Source: Synoicihabitans lomoniglobus (GTDB lineage Bacteria > Verrucomicrobiota > Verrucomicrobiia > Opitutales > Opitutaceae). Taken from it: a stretch of 64,000 bases of DNA. Shown piece by piece: positions 53,933-62,322 of this stretch. The stretch lies in the NCBI RefSeq assembly GCF_029023725.1, contig NZ_CP119075.1, positions 3,467,501 through 3,531,500 on the forward strand, in the 5' to 3' direction. The notes below the pieces were generated by a model, which ran no database searches, was not told the origin of the DNA, and worked only from the letters and a program-made list of their open reading frames with translations. Made by a program: the position numbers and the translations under genes. Each line of letters begins with the position of its first letter. Within the stretch, counting starts at the first letter, position 1.

Positions 53933-54379
53933 TTAGTTGGTGGCCATCCGGGGAGCGGGGACCGGTTGGTCGGAAATCGTGAATTGCAACAGACCGCTGC
54001 TGTTGGGACGGGCGGCCGAGAATTCGAATCGCGCTTGGTCGCTGCGCGGCGTGAATGAAGTCTCGAACCGGGTGCCTTCCATCTTCGTGACGAGGCGGTT
54101 CCGCGACCCGGCGATTTCGACAATTTTGAAATCAACCACGACCGGAGAATCGATGTAGACATAGAGTCGGCGGCCCGGGACGACTTCCGCATTTTGGTTC
54201 GCAATCACGTTGAGATTTTGGGCGTCACCGGAAGCGCTGACCTGACTGTTGCCCACCTGGATTTGGTAGGTAACCGGGTAGGAGACGCGAGGACGCGAAG
54301 ACGAGGACGCACAACCGGCCCCCCACAAGAGGGCGACTGCGGCGATGGCGGTGAAAATTCGAGAAGGTTTCATGATCAT
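53933..54379 (-). CDS. Small lipoprotein, hypothetical
   Basis: 148 residues from ATG 54379 (a second ATG two codons later, 54373, is equally possible). Lipobox LLWGAGC after a hydrophobic signal (IFTAIAAVALLWGAG), so it should be lipid-anchored. The mature part starts with a serine-rich linker (ASSSSRPRVSYP) and a beta-rich domain (YQIQVGNSQVSASGDAQNLNVIANQNAEVVPGRRLYVYIDSPVVVDFKIVEI). No family recognised. It has its own terminator downstream. The ~430 bp upstream contain no gene. Confidence 0.65.
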   Translation of the reverse strand: MIMKPSRIFTAIAAVALLWGAGCASSSSRPRVSYPVTYQIQVGNSQVSASGDAQNLNVIANQNAEVVPGRRLYVYIDSPVVVDFKIVEIAGSRNRLVTKMEGTRFETSFTPRSDQARFEFSAARPNSSGLLQFTISDQPVPAPRMATN

Positions 54380-54806
54380 GGTGAGTTAGGGTTGAGGGCG
54401 ACGAACGCCGCTGATGGGTGACAGAGTCATGAACGGTTCCAGCTTCCAGCCACCAACCCGCGCGACCGCGGGGGCGGCAGTGCGGAGACGAGGGAACGAG
54501 GGAAACGGCATGATGGGCTCATACGCCTCACCAACGCATTGACCATGCCCGCTCCAGGGCGCCGTATTCTTAATCACTCATTTTCAACATCTAACCAATT
54601 TTTTTAATGAAAGGACCAGCGCCCAAACGCAACGCCATGAGGCATTATGCCCGGTCCGCCCCGCCTCCCGGAATGCAACACGCACGACGGCAAACTCTCC
54701 CGCAAGCACGTCAACCTTTGCCGCATCACCCTGGGCGGACTGGGCGACTTTCGCGCAAAGATCAGGGAAAAGCGCCACCGCGCCGGAATCCCGCAGGCAC
54801 CAAATA
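54380..54806. other. Intergenic gap without recognised gene
   Basis: About 427 bp between two minus-strand genes. It should include the lipoprotein promoter near 54380-54430. Short frames are present on both strands but none has features of a gene. A TAATTTTTTTAATGAA AT-rich patch lies near 54596-54610. Confidence 0.4.
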
Positions 54807-55769
54807 TCAAGCGGTTTCCAGGAACTCGGCCGCACGGGTTTCCGACCAATATTCGCCGCTGGCACCGCGCGTGATGAAGCCCACATGGCCGCCGTGGCGC
54901 GGGGTCTCGAGGTGAAAGTGCTCGCTCGCGTCGGCAATGTTTCCCGGGAAACACTCCCCCGCCAGAAACGGATCGTCGTGGGCGTTGACGAGCAGGCTGC
55001 GGACGCGGATCGCCGCGAGAAACTTCACACTGCCGCTTCGGTGCCAATAGTCCTCCGCGCTGGTGAAACCGTGCAACGGGGCGGTGTAGCGATCGTCGAA
55101 ATTTTTGAAGGTGCGCATGGCGGCGAGGTGGGTGGTGTCGAGCTCGGCCGGATAGTTCACGGCCTTGGCCAATACTTTACCGCGTAGCGTGCGCATGAAA
55201 CGCTCCATGTAGAGGCGGTTGCTCCAGTGCCCGAGGCGCACGGAACTCGCCGCCAGATCGCACGGCACGGAAAATGTCGCCGCGGCGTGGATACGCGGAT
55301 CCACCGCCGCGCCGCGCTCACCGAGATATTTGAGCGTCATGTTGCCGCCGAGGCTGAACCCGACCAGCGCGACGCGCCGCCACGAGGAATTGGCCAAGGC
55401 GTGATCGACCACCACGGCGAGATCTTCGCTCGCGCCGCTGTGGTAAAACCGCAGCCGACGATTCATCTCGCCGCTGCATCCGCGGCAGTTCCACGCGATC
55501 ACATCCCAACCACGTTTCACCAACGCCCGCGCCATGCCCTGCACATAGGGCTGTCGCGAATTGCCTTCGAGTCCGTGCGATATGATCGCCACGCGCCCGG
55601 AGCCTTCGCGCACGCAATCGAGGTCGATAAAATCGTCATCAGGCGTGGCGATACGCACGCGCTCCATCGGCACCGCCGGCACTCGTCGCCACAACGCGGG
55701 CACGATCGACTGCACGTGCCCATTGGCGCACCCCCAGGGAGCCCGATAAGTCGATTCAATCAGCGGCAT
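54807..55769 (-). CDS. YheT-type alpha/beta hydrolase
   Basis: 320 residues of the YheT/ABHD1-3 hydrolase family. The N-terminal family motif ANGHVQSIVPALWRR (15-29) precedes the fold. Catalytic triad candidates: nucleophile serine in VGFSLGGNMTLKYLGE, aspartate in NAHDDPFL, histidine in PRHGGHVGFI. The oxyanion-region phrase SHGLEGNSRQPYVQGMA and WNCRGCSGEMNR are also family-typical. Eukaryotic relatives hydrolyse phospholipid or medium-chain esters; the bacterial substrate is unknown. Cytoplasmic. Word-like repeats and a GTAG hairpin lie upstream (55790-55940). Confidence 0.9.
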   Translation of the reverse strand: MPLIESTYRAPWGCANGHVQSIVPALWRRVPAVPMERVRIATPDDDFIDLDCVREGSGRVAIISHGLEGNSRQPYVQGMARALVKRGWDVIAWNCRGCSGEMNRRLRFYHSGASEDLAVVVDHALANSSWRRVALVGFSLGGNMTLKYLGERGAAVDPRIHAAATFSVPCDLAASSVRLGHWSNRLYMERFMRTLRGKVLAKAVNYPAELDTTHLAAMRTFKNFDDRYTAPLHGFTSAEDYWHRSGSVKFLAAIRVRSLLVNAHDDPFLAGECFPGNIADASEHFHLETPRHGGHVGFITRGASGEYWSETRAAEFLETA

Positions 55770-55779
55770 GTGAAGCGTG

Positions 55780-55950
55780 TTTCGTTTTTAACCACAGAGC
55801 CATCAGTCTGCCGTTTTTAACCACCGATGGACACCGATAAACGCTGATCAGACGGCCATAAATTCAATCTCTTCAAACCGACATCCAACCAAGCTTCAGC
55901 GCGCAACGGTAGTCCCGCGAACGCGGGATCGGTGTCGATCGGTGGTTAAA
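55780..55950. repeat. Word-like repeats and a GTAG-headed hairpin
   Basis: Inverted AACCACAGAG / GGTGGTTAAAAAA-type words flank the gap (TTTTAACCACAGAGCC at about 55788, TCGGTGTCGATCGGTGGTTA at about 55929). Between them, GTAG TCCCGCG-AA-CGCGGGA at 55909-55928 is a perfect 7-bp hairpin with the GTAG head of REP elements, a class not seen elsewhere in the window. Confidence 0.6.
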
Positions 55951-55953
55951 AAA

Positions 55954-57111
55954 TCAGTCGTAGAGCTTCAACCTAGCCACGTCTTTTTGGAAGAGGGTAT
56001 GCGGGTCGGCGTGGAAGGCGCGGAAGGCTGCTTTCGATGCTTCCGGCGATTCGGCATGGGGCGTGTAGGGACCCGACCAGTGGGAGTTGATCCACGAAAG
56101 CACCCACGCGATGCGGCTCGCTTTCTCTGACGCCAGAATCGGTTCCAACACCGATCGTGTCCACCAGTCCGGTTGCTCGGTGTGATAAGCGATCTCCCCC
56201 CAGGTATGGTAACCTGTTTCGGTAAACGCCGCGACTTTGCCGTGGGCCGCCGCGAAATCCACGGTCTGCTCCAACAACGTCACCATGGCCTCGACCGTAA
56301 AGTGCTCGTTGTGGGGATTGCCCTCACCGTAACCATCCACGCCCACAATATCGACGTAGTCGTCGCCGGGATAATACTCGGTCGCCAACGCTTTGTCGGG
56401 CGACCAGCAAAACAGCACGTAGTCCGTGCGCTCCCGCATGTAATCCACCAGCAGGCGATAGGCTTTCACGTAGGTTTCGGGTCCGCCTTCGAGACGACTG
56501 CCCCACCAGAACCAGTTGCCGTTCATCTCGTGCAACGGCCGAAAGACGATGGGAAACTGCAGGTCCTCGTTGATGATGCGCAGCACCTGGTCGAGCGAGG
56601 TGTAGAACCAGGTCACATCGCCCGACGAATCGTCGCCGGTGACGACGTGGTGGAGGATCTTGGCGTCTTCCTCGTGCCAGTTGTGGGTGCCGCCGTATTT
56701 GCCCAGCCAGTGGTAATCGAACGTCACCATGGCACCGTTGGCGTAGGCTTTCTGCGCCGCGCGGGTATGCGCGAAGATCTCGTGCCGGTCCTTGTCGATC
56801 AGGAAATGAAAGTCCGAACCGTGCACCGCCGGATGATCGCCCGTAACGTCTTTGATGTCGGATTGATCGGGATCGAGATAGCCCACCTCGCGCTTGTCGT
56901 AGCTCAGCGGAAACTCCTGACCGAACATGATCGTATCGGTCTCCCAGCCGATGTGGTGCAGGTTGCGCAACAACGCCCGCGTTCCGGGCGTGACGGTCGG
57001 ATCAATCGGCTGCGGCCCGGCCGCGGCGACGGGGGAGGTCGCACGCGCCGGCAACACCAGCAGCAGGAAAAGCGAGGCAGCGAGCAGACGAAGGGGCATC
57101 AAGTAACGCAT
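55954..57111 (-). CDS. Glycoside hydrolase family 26 (beta-mannanase-like)
   Basis: 385 residues with a signal peptide (MRYLMPLRLLAASLFLLLVLPARA). GH26 signatures: GQEFPLSY, VTFDYHWLG, general acid/base E195 in FRPLHEMNGNWFWWG, nucleophile E298 in AFTETGYHTWG, plus YVDIVGVDGYG and WVLSWINSHW. Both catalytic glutamates and the surrounding aromatic substrate-binding residues are intact. Expected reaction: endo-hydrolysis of beta-1,4-mannan, possibly mannobiose-releasing, outside the cytoplasm. It is a single gene next to a DoxX gene, not in an obvious polysaccharide utilisation locus. Confidence 0.92.
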   Translation of the reverse strand: MRYLMPLRLLAASLFLLLVLPARATSPVAAAGPQPIDPTVTPGTRALLRNLHHIGWETDTIMFGQEFPLSYDKREVGYLDPDQSDIKDVTGDHPAVHGSDFHFLIDKDRHEIFAHTRAAQKAYANGAMVTFDYHWLGKYGGTHNWHEEDAKILHHVVTGDDSSGDVTWFYTSLDQVLRIINEDLQFPIVFRPLHEMNGNWFWWGSRLEGGPETYVKAYRLLVDYMRERTDYVLFCWSPDKALATEYYPGDDYVDIVGVDGYGEGNPHNEHFTVEAMVTLLEQTVDFAAAHGKVAAFTETGYHTWGEIAYHTEQPDWWTRSVLEPILASEKASRIAWVLSWINSHWSGPYTPHAESPEASKAAFRAFHADPHTLFQKDVARLKLYD

Positions 57112-57210
57112 AACGGAAGCCCAGCACAGTGCCTAACCCGCGTCGGCAGAAGCACAATCAACCCGCCCCGCACCACCGATCCTGCAAACGTGAAGCAGAA
57201 TGACCGGGTC

Positions 57211-57630
57211 CTACGGATTGCCCAGTTTGGCGTCGATCGAGTAGCGGCCGGCTCCGGTGAAGATGAAGGGTAGGAAGACGATGCCGTAGATCATGCCCAT
57301 CTCACCGCTGCCTTCACCGGACAACGCCCCGCCATGGACGATGAAAAACGCCACGCCCATCGTGAACACCACGCTCAGGGCGGCGAATCGGGTGAACACC
57401 CCCAGCACGACCATGATCGCCCCCAGGAACTCCGCGCCGGTGGCGAAGAGATAACTGGCCTCCGACGAGATCCCCAGGGGATCGGGAAACGTGTGAAACA
57501 TTTTGCCAAAACCCAACAGCTTGCCCCAGCCGTGCAACACCGCCATCGCCCCTCCCGCAAGGATTCGGAGGAACAAGAGTCCCAGGGCGGCGTTGACGGG
57601 CAAAAACGAGAGGGCGAAGAACTTTTTCAT
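57211..57630 (-). CDS. DoxX family membrane protein
   Basis: 139 residues from ATG 57630. Four membrane helices in the DoxX pattern: AALGLLFLRILAGGAMAVLHGWGKLLGF (14-41), YLFATGAEFLGAIMVVLGVFTRFAAL (60-85), VFTMGVAFFIVHGG and GMIYGIVFLPFIFTGAGRYSID. The HGWGKL motif and terminal GxGRYSID are typical. DoxX-like proteins are linked to terminal oxidases or thiol/redox membrane complexes and are frequent fourth members of MNIO operons elsewhere. Here the gene is ~42 kb away from the MNIO locus, so no link is claimed. Confidence 0.88.
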   Translation of the reverse strand: MKKFFALSFLPVNAALGLLFLRILAGGAMAVLHGWGKLLGFGKMFHTFPDPLGISSEASYLFATGAEFLGAIMVVLGVFTRFAALSVVFTMGVAFFIVHGGALSGEGSGEMGMIYGIVFLPFIFTGAGRYSIDAKLGNP

Positions 57631-57786
57631 GGTGAGACGGAGTGAGCACCCGCCGTGCCGGGGAAGGCGAGTCATCTCGCCGCGCACCGCCCAAGAAATC
57701 TAATACCCCTCCGGCGCCACGCCACTACCCACCCGCGACGTGGGTTCCAGTCTTGCGCCGCACGGGGTTTCCGGCTGAGTGGACCC

Positions 57787-57855
57787 ATGATCGTTCTCAT
57801 TGGAAAAATCGGTTTGGCGACGTTGTCAGGCCTCGCGATTCTGGCGCTGTTGTGA
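57787..57855 (+). CDS. Possible 22-residue hydrophobic peptide coupled to the next gene
   Basis: MIVLIGKIGLATLSGLAILA then LL, a single membrane helix. Its TGA stop (57853-57855) overlaps the GTG start (57852) of the following gene, which is the arrangement of translational coupling. No clear ribosome binding site. It may be real or a chance frame. Confidence 0.25.
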   Translation: MIVLIGKIGLATLSGLAILALL

Positions 57856-58277
57856 AGCCGTTTGGGTATGCGCGTGATGCGTTGTGCCTCGGAGCCATGG
57901 CGCTCTATGCGCTCAATCGGTGGGTGGTGAAACCCCATGTCGACGCTGGTTTCCTGCACGATCATTTCAACGACCTGCTGCTTATTCCCGCCGCCCTGCC
58001 CCTCGTGCTGGGGGTGCAACGACTGCTGAAATGGCGGGATCATGATTCTCCGCCGACCGCCGGGGAGATCGCGCTGCACCTGGTGATCTGGTCCATGCTT
58101 TGCGAGGTCGCCGGCCCGAGGCTCGTCGCTCACGCCACCGCCGATTGGCGCGATGTCGTCGCCTATGCCGCCGGCGGTTTGGTCGCCGGGCTCTGGTGGC
58201 AATGCGCGGGGAAAGTAGGGGCCGCGCGCCGCGCCCGCCCTGCCCTCTCCTCACCCGTGGAAACGGCTGATCGCTGA
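57852..58277 (+). CDS. Four-helix membrane protein, hypothetical
   Basis: 141 residues from GTG 57852 (KPFGYARDALCLGAMALYALNRW...); ATG 57897 is an alternative. Helices near 9-21, 32-52, 70-88 and 97-117. The stretch DHFNDLLLIPAALPLVLGVQRLL and the WSMLCEVAGPRLV...DVVAYAAGGLVAGLWWQ segment look like a conserved uncharacterised membrane family I have seen in Verrucomicrobiota. The methyltransferase gene starts 4 bp after its stop, so the two are co-translated. Confidence 0.65.
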   Translation: MKPFGYARDALCLGAMALYALNRWVVKPHVDAGFLHDHFNDLLLIPAALPLVLGVQRLLKWRDHDSPPTAGEIALHLVIWSMLCEVAGPRLVAHATADWRDVVAYAAGGLVAGLWWQCAGKVGAARRARPALSSPVETADR

Positions 58278-58281
58278 GGCC

Positions 58282-58914
58282 ATGAGCTTCGACACGCTCG
58301 CACCGCACTACCGTTGGCTGGAAAAAGCCATGGCCGGTCGCGTGTTGCAACGGGCTCGGCTGGCTCATCTGGCGGTGCTCGATCGAGCCGAGCGCATCCT
58401 GCTCGTCGGCGAGGGACCGGGACGATTTTTGGGAGCATTGCGCGCGCGGCGGCCGGACGTCGCCGTGACGGTGGTCGATTCGAGCGCCGGGATGTTGCAA
58501 CGGGCTCGGCGGGTCGATCGGGGTGGACCGACGGAGTTTGTGCAGGCCGATTTACGTGCGTGGACGCCGGAGCCGGGAGCTTGGGATGCGATTGCAACGC
58601 ATTGTGTGCTCGACTGTTTCGGACCCGATTCGCTCGCGCATGTCGTCGCCACGCTCGCGCGGGCAGCGGCCACGGAGGCCGACTGGATCGTGACCGATTT
58701 TGCCGTTCCCCTTCAACCGGGCTGGCGAAGACTGCGCGCCCGCGGAGCCCATGCGCTCATGTATGGCTCGTTTCGGCTCGTGACCGGCCTGGAGGCGCGG
58801 CAGCTCACGCCCCCCGACGATTTGTTGCAGTCGAACGGTTTCGGACTGCAGGCGCGCCGCACCTTCAACCACGGTCTGTTGCAGGCGGACCACTGGCACC
58901 GGCAGGTAATTTAG
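58282..58914 (+). CDS. Class I SAM-dependent methyltransferase
   Basis: 210 residues. Motif I ILLVGEGPGRFLGAL (38-52; a GxGxG variant), acidic end of strand 2 in VTVVDSSAGML, motif II-like FVQADLRAW then DAIATHCVLDCFGPDSL. Fold and length fit small soluble methyltransferases. The acceptor substrate is unknown. It begins 4 bp after the preceding membrane-protein gene and may act on the same pathway. An 18-base repeat TGTTGCAACGGGCTCGGC occurs twice inside the gene (58343 and 58493). Confidence 0.85.
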   Translation: MSFDTLAPHYRWLEKAMAGRVLQRARLAHLAVLDRAERILLVGEGPGRFLGALRARRPDVAVTVVDSSAGMLQRARRVDRGGPTEFVQADLRAWTPEPGAWDAIATHCVLDCFGPDSLAHVVATLARAAATEADWIVTDFAVPLQPGWRRLRARGAHALMYGSFRLVTGLEARQLTPPDDLLQSNGFGLQARRTFNHGLLQADHWHRQVI

Positions 58915-58963
58915 TGAATAAGCCGTTGATCCTCACGCTCTCCTGTCCGCAACTCTCTCTGCT

Positions 58964-60679
58964 GTGATACTCGACCTCCCCGCCCGCGCCATGGCCCGAC
59001 TGCCCGTGAAGACACGGGGCATTGTGCAGACCGTTATCTTCGGTCTCGTGGCGGGTGGTGCAGCTGTCGCTTTTCACCTGTGTATTCACACCGTGTTCGA
59101 GCACGGTATCCAGCGCCTCACTCGCGAGAGCACGCCGGTGTTTTTGATCGGCACGTTTTTGGTCATCGGCGGCACCTCCGCGATCTCGGGCTGGTTGTTG
59201 AGTGCGTTTTGTCCGGCGGCGGCGGGATCGGGCATTCCCCAGGTCAAATTGGCGTTTTGGAAAGACATGGGCGAAATCCCGTTCCGGGTGGTCTGGGTCA
59301 AGTTCATCGCGGGGGTGCTCAGCGTGGGTGGCGGCAACAGTCTGGGCCGGGAGGGTCCGTCGGTGCAATTGGCGGCGGGATTGTCGTCGCAAGTGAGCGG
59401 GGTGCTGGGGGTGGCCAAACACAAGCGGCGGCTCGCGAGTGCGGCGGGGGCGGCGGCCGGCTTGGCGGCGGCGTTTAACACGCCCATCGCGGCGGTGACG
59501 TTTGTGCTGGAAGAGATCATCGGCGACCTCAACAGCCGCATGCTGGGTTCGATCCTGCTGGCCGCCGTCGTCGGGGCGTTGGTGGCGCACGGGCTATTGG
59601 GCGAGCAACCGGCGTTCACGCTGCGGGGGGCGGGTTCGCCGGAGTGGCAGGTCTACATCGCGACGCCATTCGTGGCGGCGATCGCGGCATTGGCGGGCGT
59701 GTGGTTTCAACGGTTTTCGCTGGGCCTGCGCGCGTGGAACAAAGAGAAGCACCGCGTGCCGCTGTGGATGCGCACGACGCTCGGCGGGCTCGCGGTATGG
59801 TTGATCGGCTGCACGGTGTTTTTGCACACCGGCCACACGGGGGTGTTCGGTCTGGGCTACGAGGATCTTTCGAGCGCCCTCAATGACCAAATGGCCTGGA
59901 CTCACGCCGCGTTGCTGTTGGTCGCCAAGCTGGTGGCGACGGCGGTCTGTTACGGACTGGGGGCCGCGGGTGGTATTTTTGCCCCGACGTTGTTCTTCGG
60001 CGGGATGGCGGGTGCCGCCATGGCGGGGTTGATCGATCTGGTTTACCCGTTGAGCACCGCGGGTCATGTGACGCTCGCGGTCGTCGGCATGTGTGCGTGT
60101 CTCGGCGCGGTGGTGCGGGCCCCGGTCACGGGTTTGTTGATCGTGTTCGAGATGACCCATGAGTTTGCCATGGTGCCCGCGCTGATGGTCGGCGGGTTGG
60201 TGAGCATCGGTATCGCGAAGTATTTCACGAAGCACAATTTCTACGACGTCGTGCTCGAACAGGATGGTCAGTCCGTCGAACGCGTGATGCCGCCCCGCGA
60301 TCTGCGCTCGTGGCAGGAAACCCCGGTGAGCCGGGCTGCCAATTTCCGGCCGGTTTTGGTCAAGGATTTGTCGGTCGGAAACCTGCGCGCTGTCCTCGCA
60401 GAATCCCGCCACGATTGTTTTCCCGTCGTGATTGACCGGAAGCTGAAAGGGGCGATCACCCGTGAACACATGCAGCGCGTGGTGGACTTCGGCGATGAAC
60501 CCATCATCGATTCGGTCTCCACCTGCCGAAGGGAAGCCACCATCCGCGAAGTGCAGGGCAAGGTCATCGAGTCCCCCGCCAACATCGTGGTCATCGTGGG
60601 GGGCGAAGACGAAGTCGTGATCGGTATCATGACCTTGCATGACATCCTGCGCGCCGAAATCTTGTTCACGAAAGAGTAG
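58964..60679 (+). CDS. ClC-type chloride channel/antiporter with C-terminal CBS domains
   Basis: 571 residues, GTG start at 58964. The ClC selectivity signatures are all present: GSGIPQVK, GREGPSVQLAAG with the gating glutamate, GGIFAPTLFFGGMAGA. The internal glutamate pair FVLEEIIGD corresponds to the proton-glutamate region of E. coli ClcA, so proton-coupled exchange is more likely than a pure channel. About 18 helical segments are expected up to residue ~425. Two CBS domains follow (about 450-510 and 520-571, with FPVVIDRKLKGAITREHMQRVV and VVIVGGEDEVVIGIMTLHDIL), which usually bind adenine nucleotides and regulate gating. Confidence 0.93.
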   Translation: MILDLPARAMARLPVKTRGIVQTVIFGLVAGGAAVAFHLCIHTVFEHGIQRLTRESTPVFLIGTFLVIGGTSAISGWLLSAFCPAAAGSGIPQVKLAFWKDMGEIPFRVVWVKFIAGVLSVGGGNSLGREGPSVQLAAGLSSQVSGVLGVAKHKRRLASAAGAAAGLAAAFNTPIAAVTFVLEEIIGDLNSRMLGSILLAAVVGALVAHGLLGEQPAFTLRGAGSPEWQVYIATPFVAAIAALAGVWFQRFSLGLRAWNKEKHRVPLWMRTTLGGLAVWLIGCTVFLHTGHTGVFGLGYEDLSSALNDQMAWTHAALLLVAKLVATAVCYGLGAAGGIFAPTLFFGGMAGAAMAGLIDLVYPLSTAGHVTLAVVGMCACLGAVVRAPVTGLLIVFEMTHEFAMVPALMVGGLVSIGIAKYFTKHNFYDVVLEQDGQSVERVMPPRDLRSWQETPVSRAANFRPVLVKDLSVGNLRAVLAESRHDCFPVVIDRKLKGAITREHMQRVVDFGDEPIIDSVSTCRREATIREVQGKVIESPANIVVIVGGEDEVVIGIMTLHDILRAEILFTKE

Positions 60680-60811
60680 ACCCCGTGCGAAGTGAGACGT
60701 GTGAAGTCGACTGGTGAAGCGTGATCCGCGCGACCGGATCCGCTCGCACCCAACCCGGGCCTCGGTTTCGGACTTCATACTTCAAACTTCTTACCTCTAA
60801 CTTCCTCCGTC

Positions 60812-61396
60812 ATGTCCAAGCTCTACTTCTACTACTCCGCCATGAACGCCGGCAAAAGCACGGTGCTGCTGCAGTCGAGCTACAACTATCAGGAACGCGG
60901 CATGCGCACGTTGCTTTTCGCACCGGTGGTTGATCAGCGCGCCGGCATCGGACGTATCGCTTCGCGCATCGGCTTGAGCGCCGAGGCTCTCGCCTTCAGC
61001 CCGACGGACGACCTGTATAAACGCGTGGAAAGCGAGAAACCCGCCGACCAGAAACCCATTTCCTGTGTGCTCGTCGATGAGGCCCAGTTCCTCACCCGCC
61101 GCCAAGTGGAGCAGCTTTGCCGGGTCGCGGACGAAGGTGATATTCCCGTATTGTGCTACGGCCTGCGCACGGATTTTCAGGCGCAACTTTTCGAAGGCAG
61201 CGCCGCACTGCTCGCGCTGGCGGACGACATGATCGAGCTCAAAACCATCTGCGACTGCGGCCGCAAAGCGACCATGAACCTGCGCCTCGGTCCCGACGGC
61301 AAGGGTCTGCGCGAAGGCGAGCAGATCGAGATCGGCGGCAACGAGCGCTACGTCGCGATGTGCCGCCAGCACTACTACGAAGCCCTGAGCGACTGA
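60812..61396 (+). CDS. tdk: Thymidine kinase
   Basis: 194-residue type II thymidine kinase, ATG at 60812. P-loop SAMNAGKST (9-17), Walker [10 protein letters not shown] with the catalytic glutamate, the lid/substrate segment [22 protein letters not shown], zinc-binding cysteines in CDCGRKA and a C-terminal CRQHY. Length and motif order match E. coli Tdk. It phosphorylates thymidine (and deoxyuridine) in the salvage pathway. Monocistronic; a ~300-bp gap follows. Confidence 0.96.
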   Translation: MSKLYFYYSAMNAGKSTVLLQSSYNYQERGMRTLLFAPVVDQRAGIGRIASRIGLSAEALAFSPTDDLYKRVESEKPADQKPISCVLVDEAQFLTRRQVEQLCRVADEGDIPVLCYGLRTDFQAQLFEGSAALLALADDMIELKTICDCGRKATMNLRLGPDGKGLREGEQIEIGGNERYVAMCRQHYYEALSD

Positions 61397-61698
61397 GGCT
61401 CGCGGGAAGGGCTACTCATATCAGCGCCCATAACATGCGGCCCGGCTAAAATGCCTGGCGAGCGATACCTGCGCTCGGTTTCGGCTTCCGTATATACTGC
61501 CTTGCTGAAGTTCCATCGTTCCGCTGGAAATGGCCCCAATGAGGTTGCGTCGAAAAACACTCACCATCTCAGGCCCGTTCAAATGGGGAGAAGGCGCACC
61601 GAAAGAATGTGCGGTCCGACGGTAGCCTTCAGCGTTCTTGGTCGGATGTAACAAACGTCGGGTTTGCCCAACCATCCAAAGGCACCATCGTAGAAACC
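61397..61698. other. Intergenic gap upstream of toxin-antitoxin operon
   Basis: 302 bp, no gene seen. It should contain the promoter/operator of the toxin-antitoxin pair that starts at 61699. I could not define boxes or palindromes with confidence. Confidence 0.35.
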
Positions 61699-61908
61699 AT
61701 GAGCACAGTCGACGAGATCGAGGCCGGCATCGAAAAGCTCACGCCTACGGATAAGAGTCGAGTGGCGGATTGGTTGAACACCCGATTGGTGACAGAGACA
61801 CCTGCCATGCTCGCAGCCATCGACGAAGCCGATCGCTCTTTGATCGAAGAGGGCGGTGTTTCTGTCGAAGAGGCACGTCGCGATCTCCGTCGATGGATTA
61901 CCGAGTAA
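61699..61908 (+). CDS. ParD/RelB-type antitoxin
   Basis: 69 residues from ATG 61699. An N-terminal helical segment (STVDEIEAGIEKLTPTDKSRVADWLNTRL) probably dimerises or binds DNA; the C-terminal half (AAIDEADRSLIEEGGVSVEEARRDLRRWI) has the acidic/amphipathic look of the toxin-neutralising tail in ParD/RelB-like proteins. The stop lies 16 bp inside the downstream ParE/RelE gene, the usual antitoxin-first operon order. Confidence 0.8.
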   Translation: MSTVDEIEAGIEKLTPTDKSRVADWLNTRLVTETPAMLAAIDEADRSLIEEGGVSVEEARRDLRRWITE

Positions 61909-62195
61909 TCCTCGCCGCCCAACCCGAGTTGCGAGATTTGCGTGAAATTGCGCGTTTCATCGCCCAGGACAGTCCCGCAGCCGCCGAACGCGGTGGTCAC
62001 GAATTGCTCAATCTGGCTGAATCACTGACGGTATTACCGTCTCGGGGAGTTAGAATTCGTTCGCGGCCCGGTGCACGTCGTCGCCTTTCGGTCCCATACT
62101 TGGTCGTGTATCGCGTAGATGAAACCGCACGCGTCGTGAAAATCCTGCGATTTTGGCATGCTAAACGCAATCCCGACGAGCTGCACTTGGACTGA
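61893..62195 (+). CDS. ParE/RelE-type toxin
   Basis: 100 residues from ATG 61893, overlapping the antitoxin gene by 16 bp. Family pattern: MDYRVILAAQPELRDLREIARFIAQDSPAAAERGGHELLNLAESL, then LSVPYLVVYRVDETARVVKILRFWHAKRNP, which matches ParE with its YxVVYRxxE...ILRxxHxxRxP end. ParE members inhibit gyrase, RelE members cleave ribosomal mRNA; the sequence favours ParE by its two-helix N-terminal hairpin. No mobile element nearby. Confidence 0.87.
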   Translation: MDYRVILAAQPELRDLREIARFIAQDSPAAAERGGHELLNLAESLTVLPSRGVRIRSRPGARRRLSVPYLVVYRVDETARVVKILRFWHAKRNPDELHLD

Positions 62196-62322
62196 GTCAT
62201 CGTGCGGAGATTCACCCAGCCGCCGGAAGAGACCATGCGAAGGACAGGGCCGACCCGCTCGTTCGCTGAAGCCAGGTTTCTACGGACTCGCAAATTTCCC
62301 GTCACTGACGCTCGACGGCAGC

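Noticed and set aside
57211-57630. DoxX gene as part of the MNIO RiPP system
   Set aside because: DoxX genes do accompany some MNIO operons, but this one is about 42 kb away and next to an unrelated mannanase.
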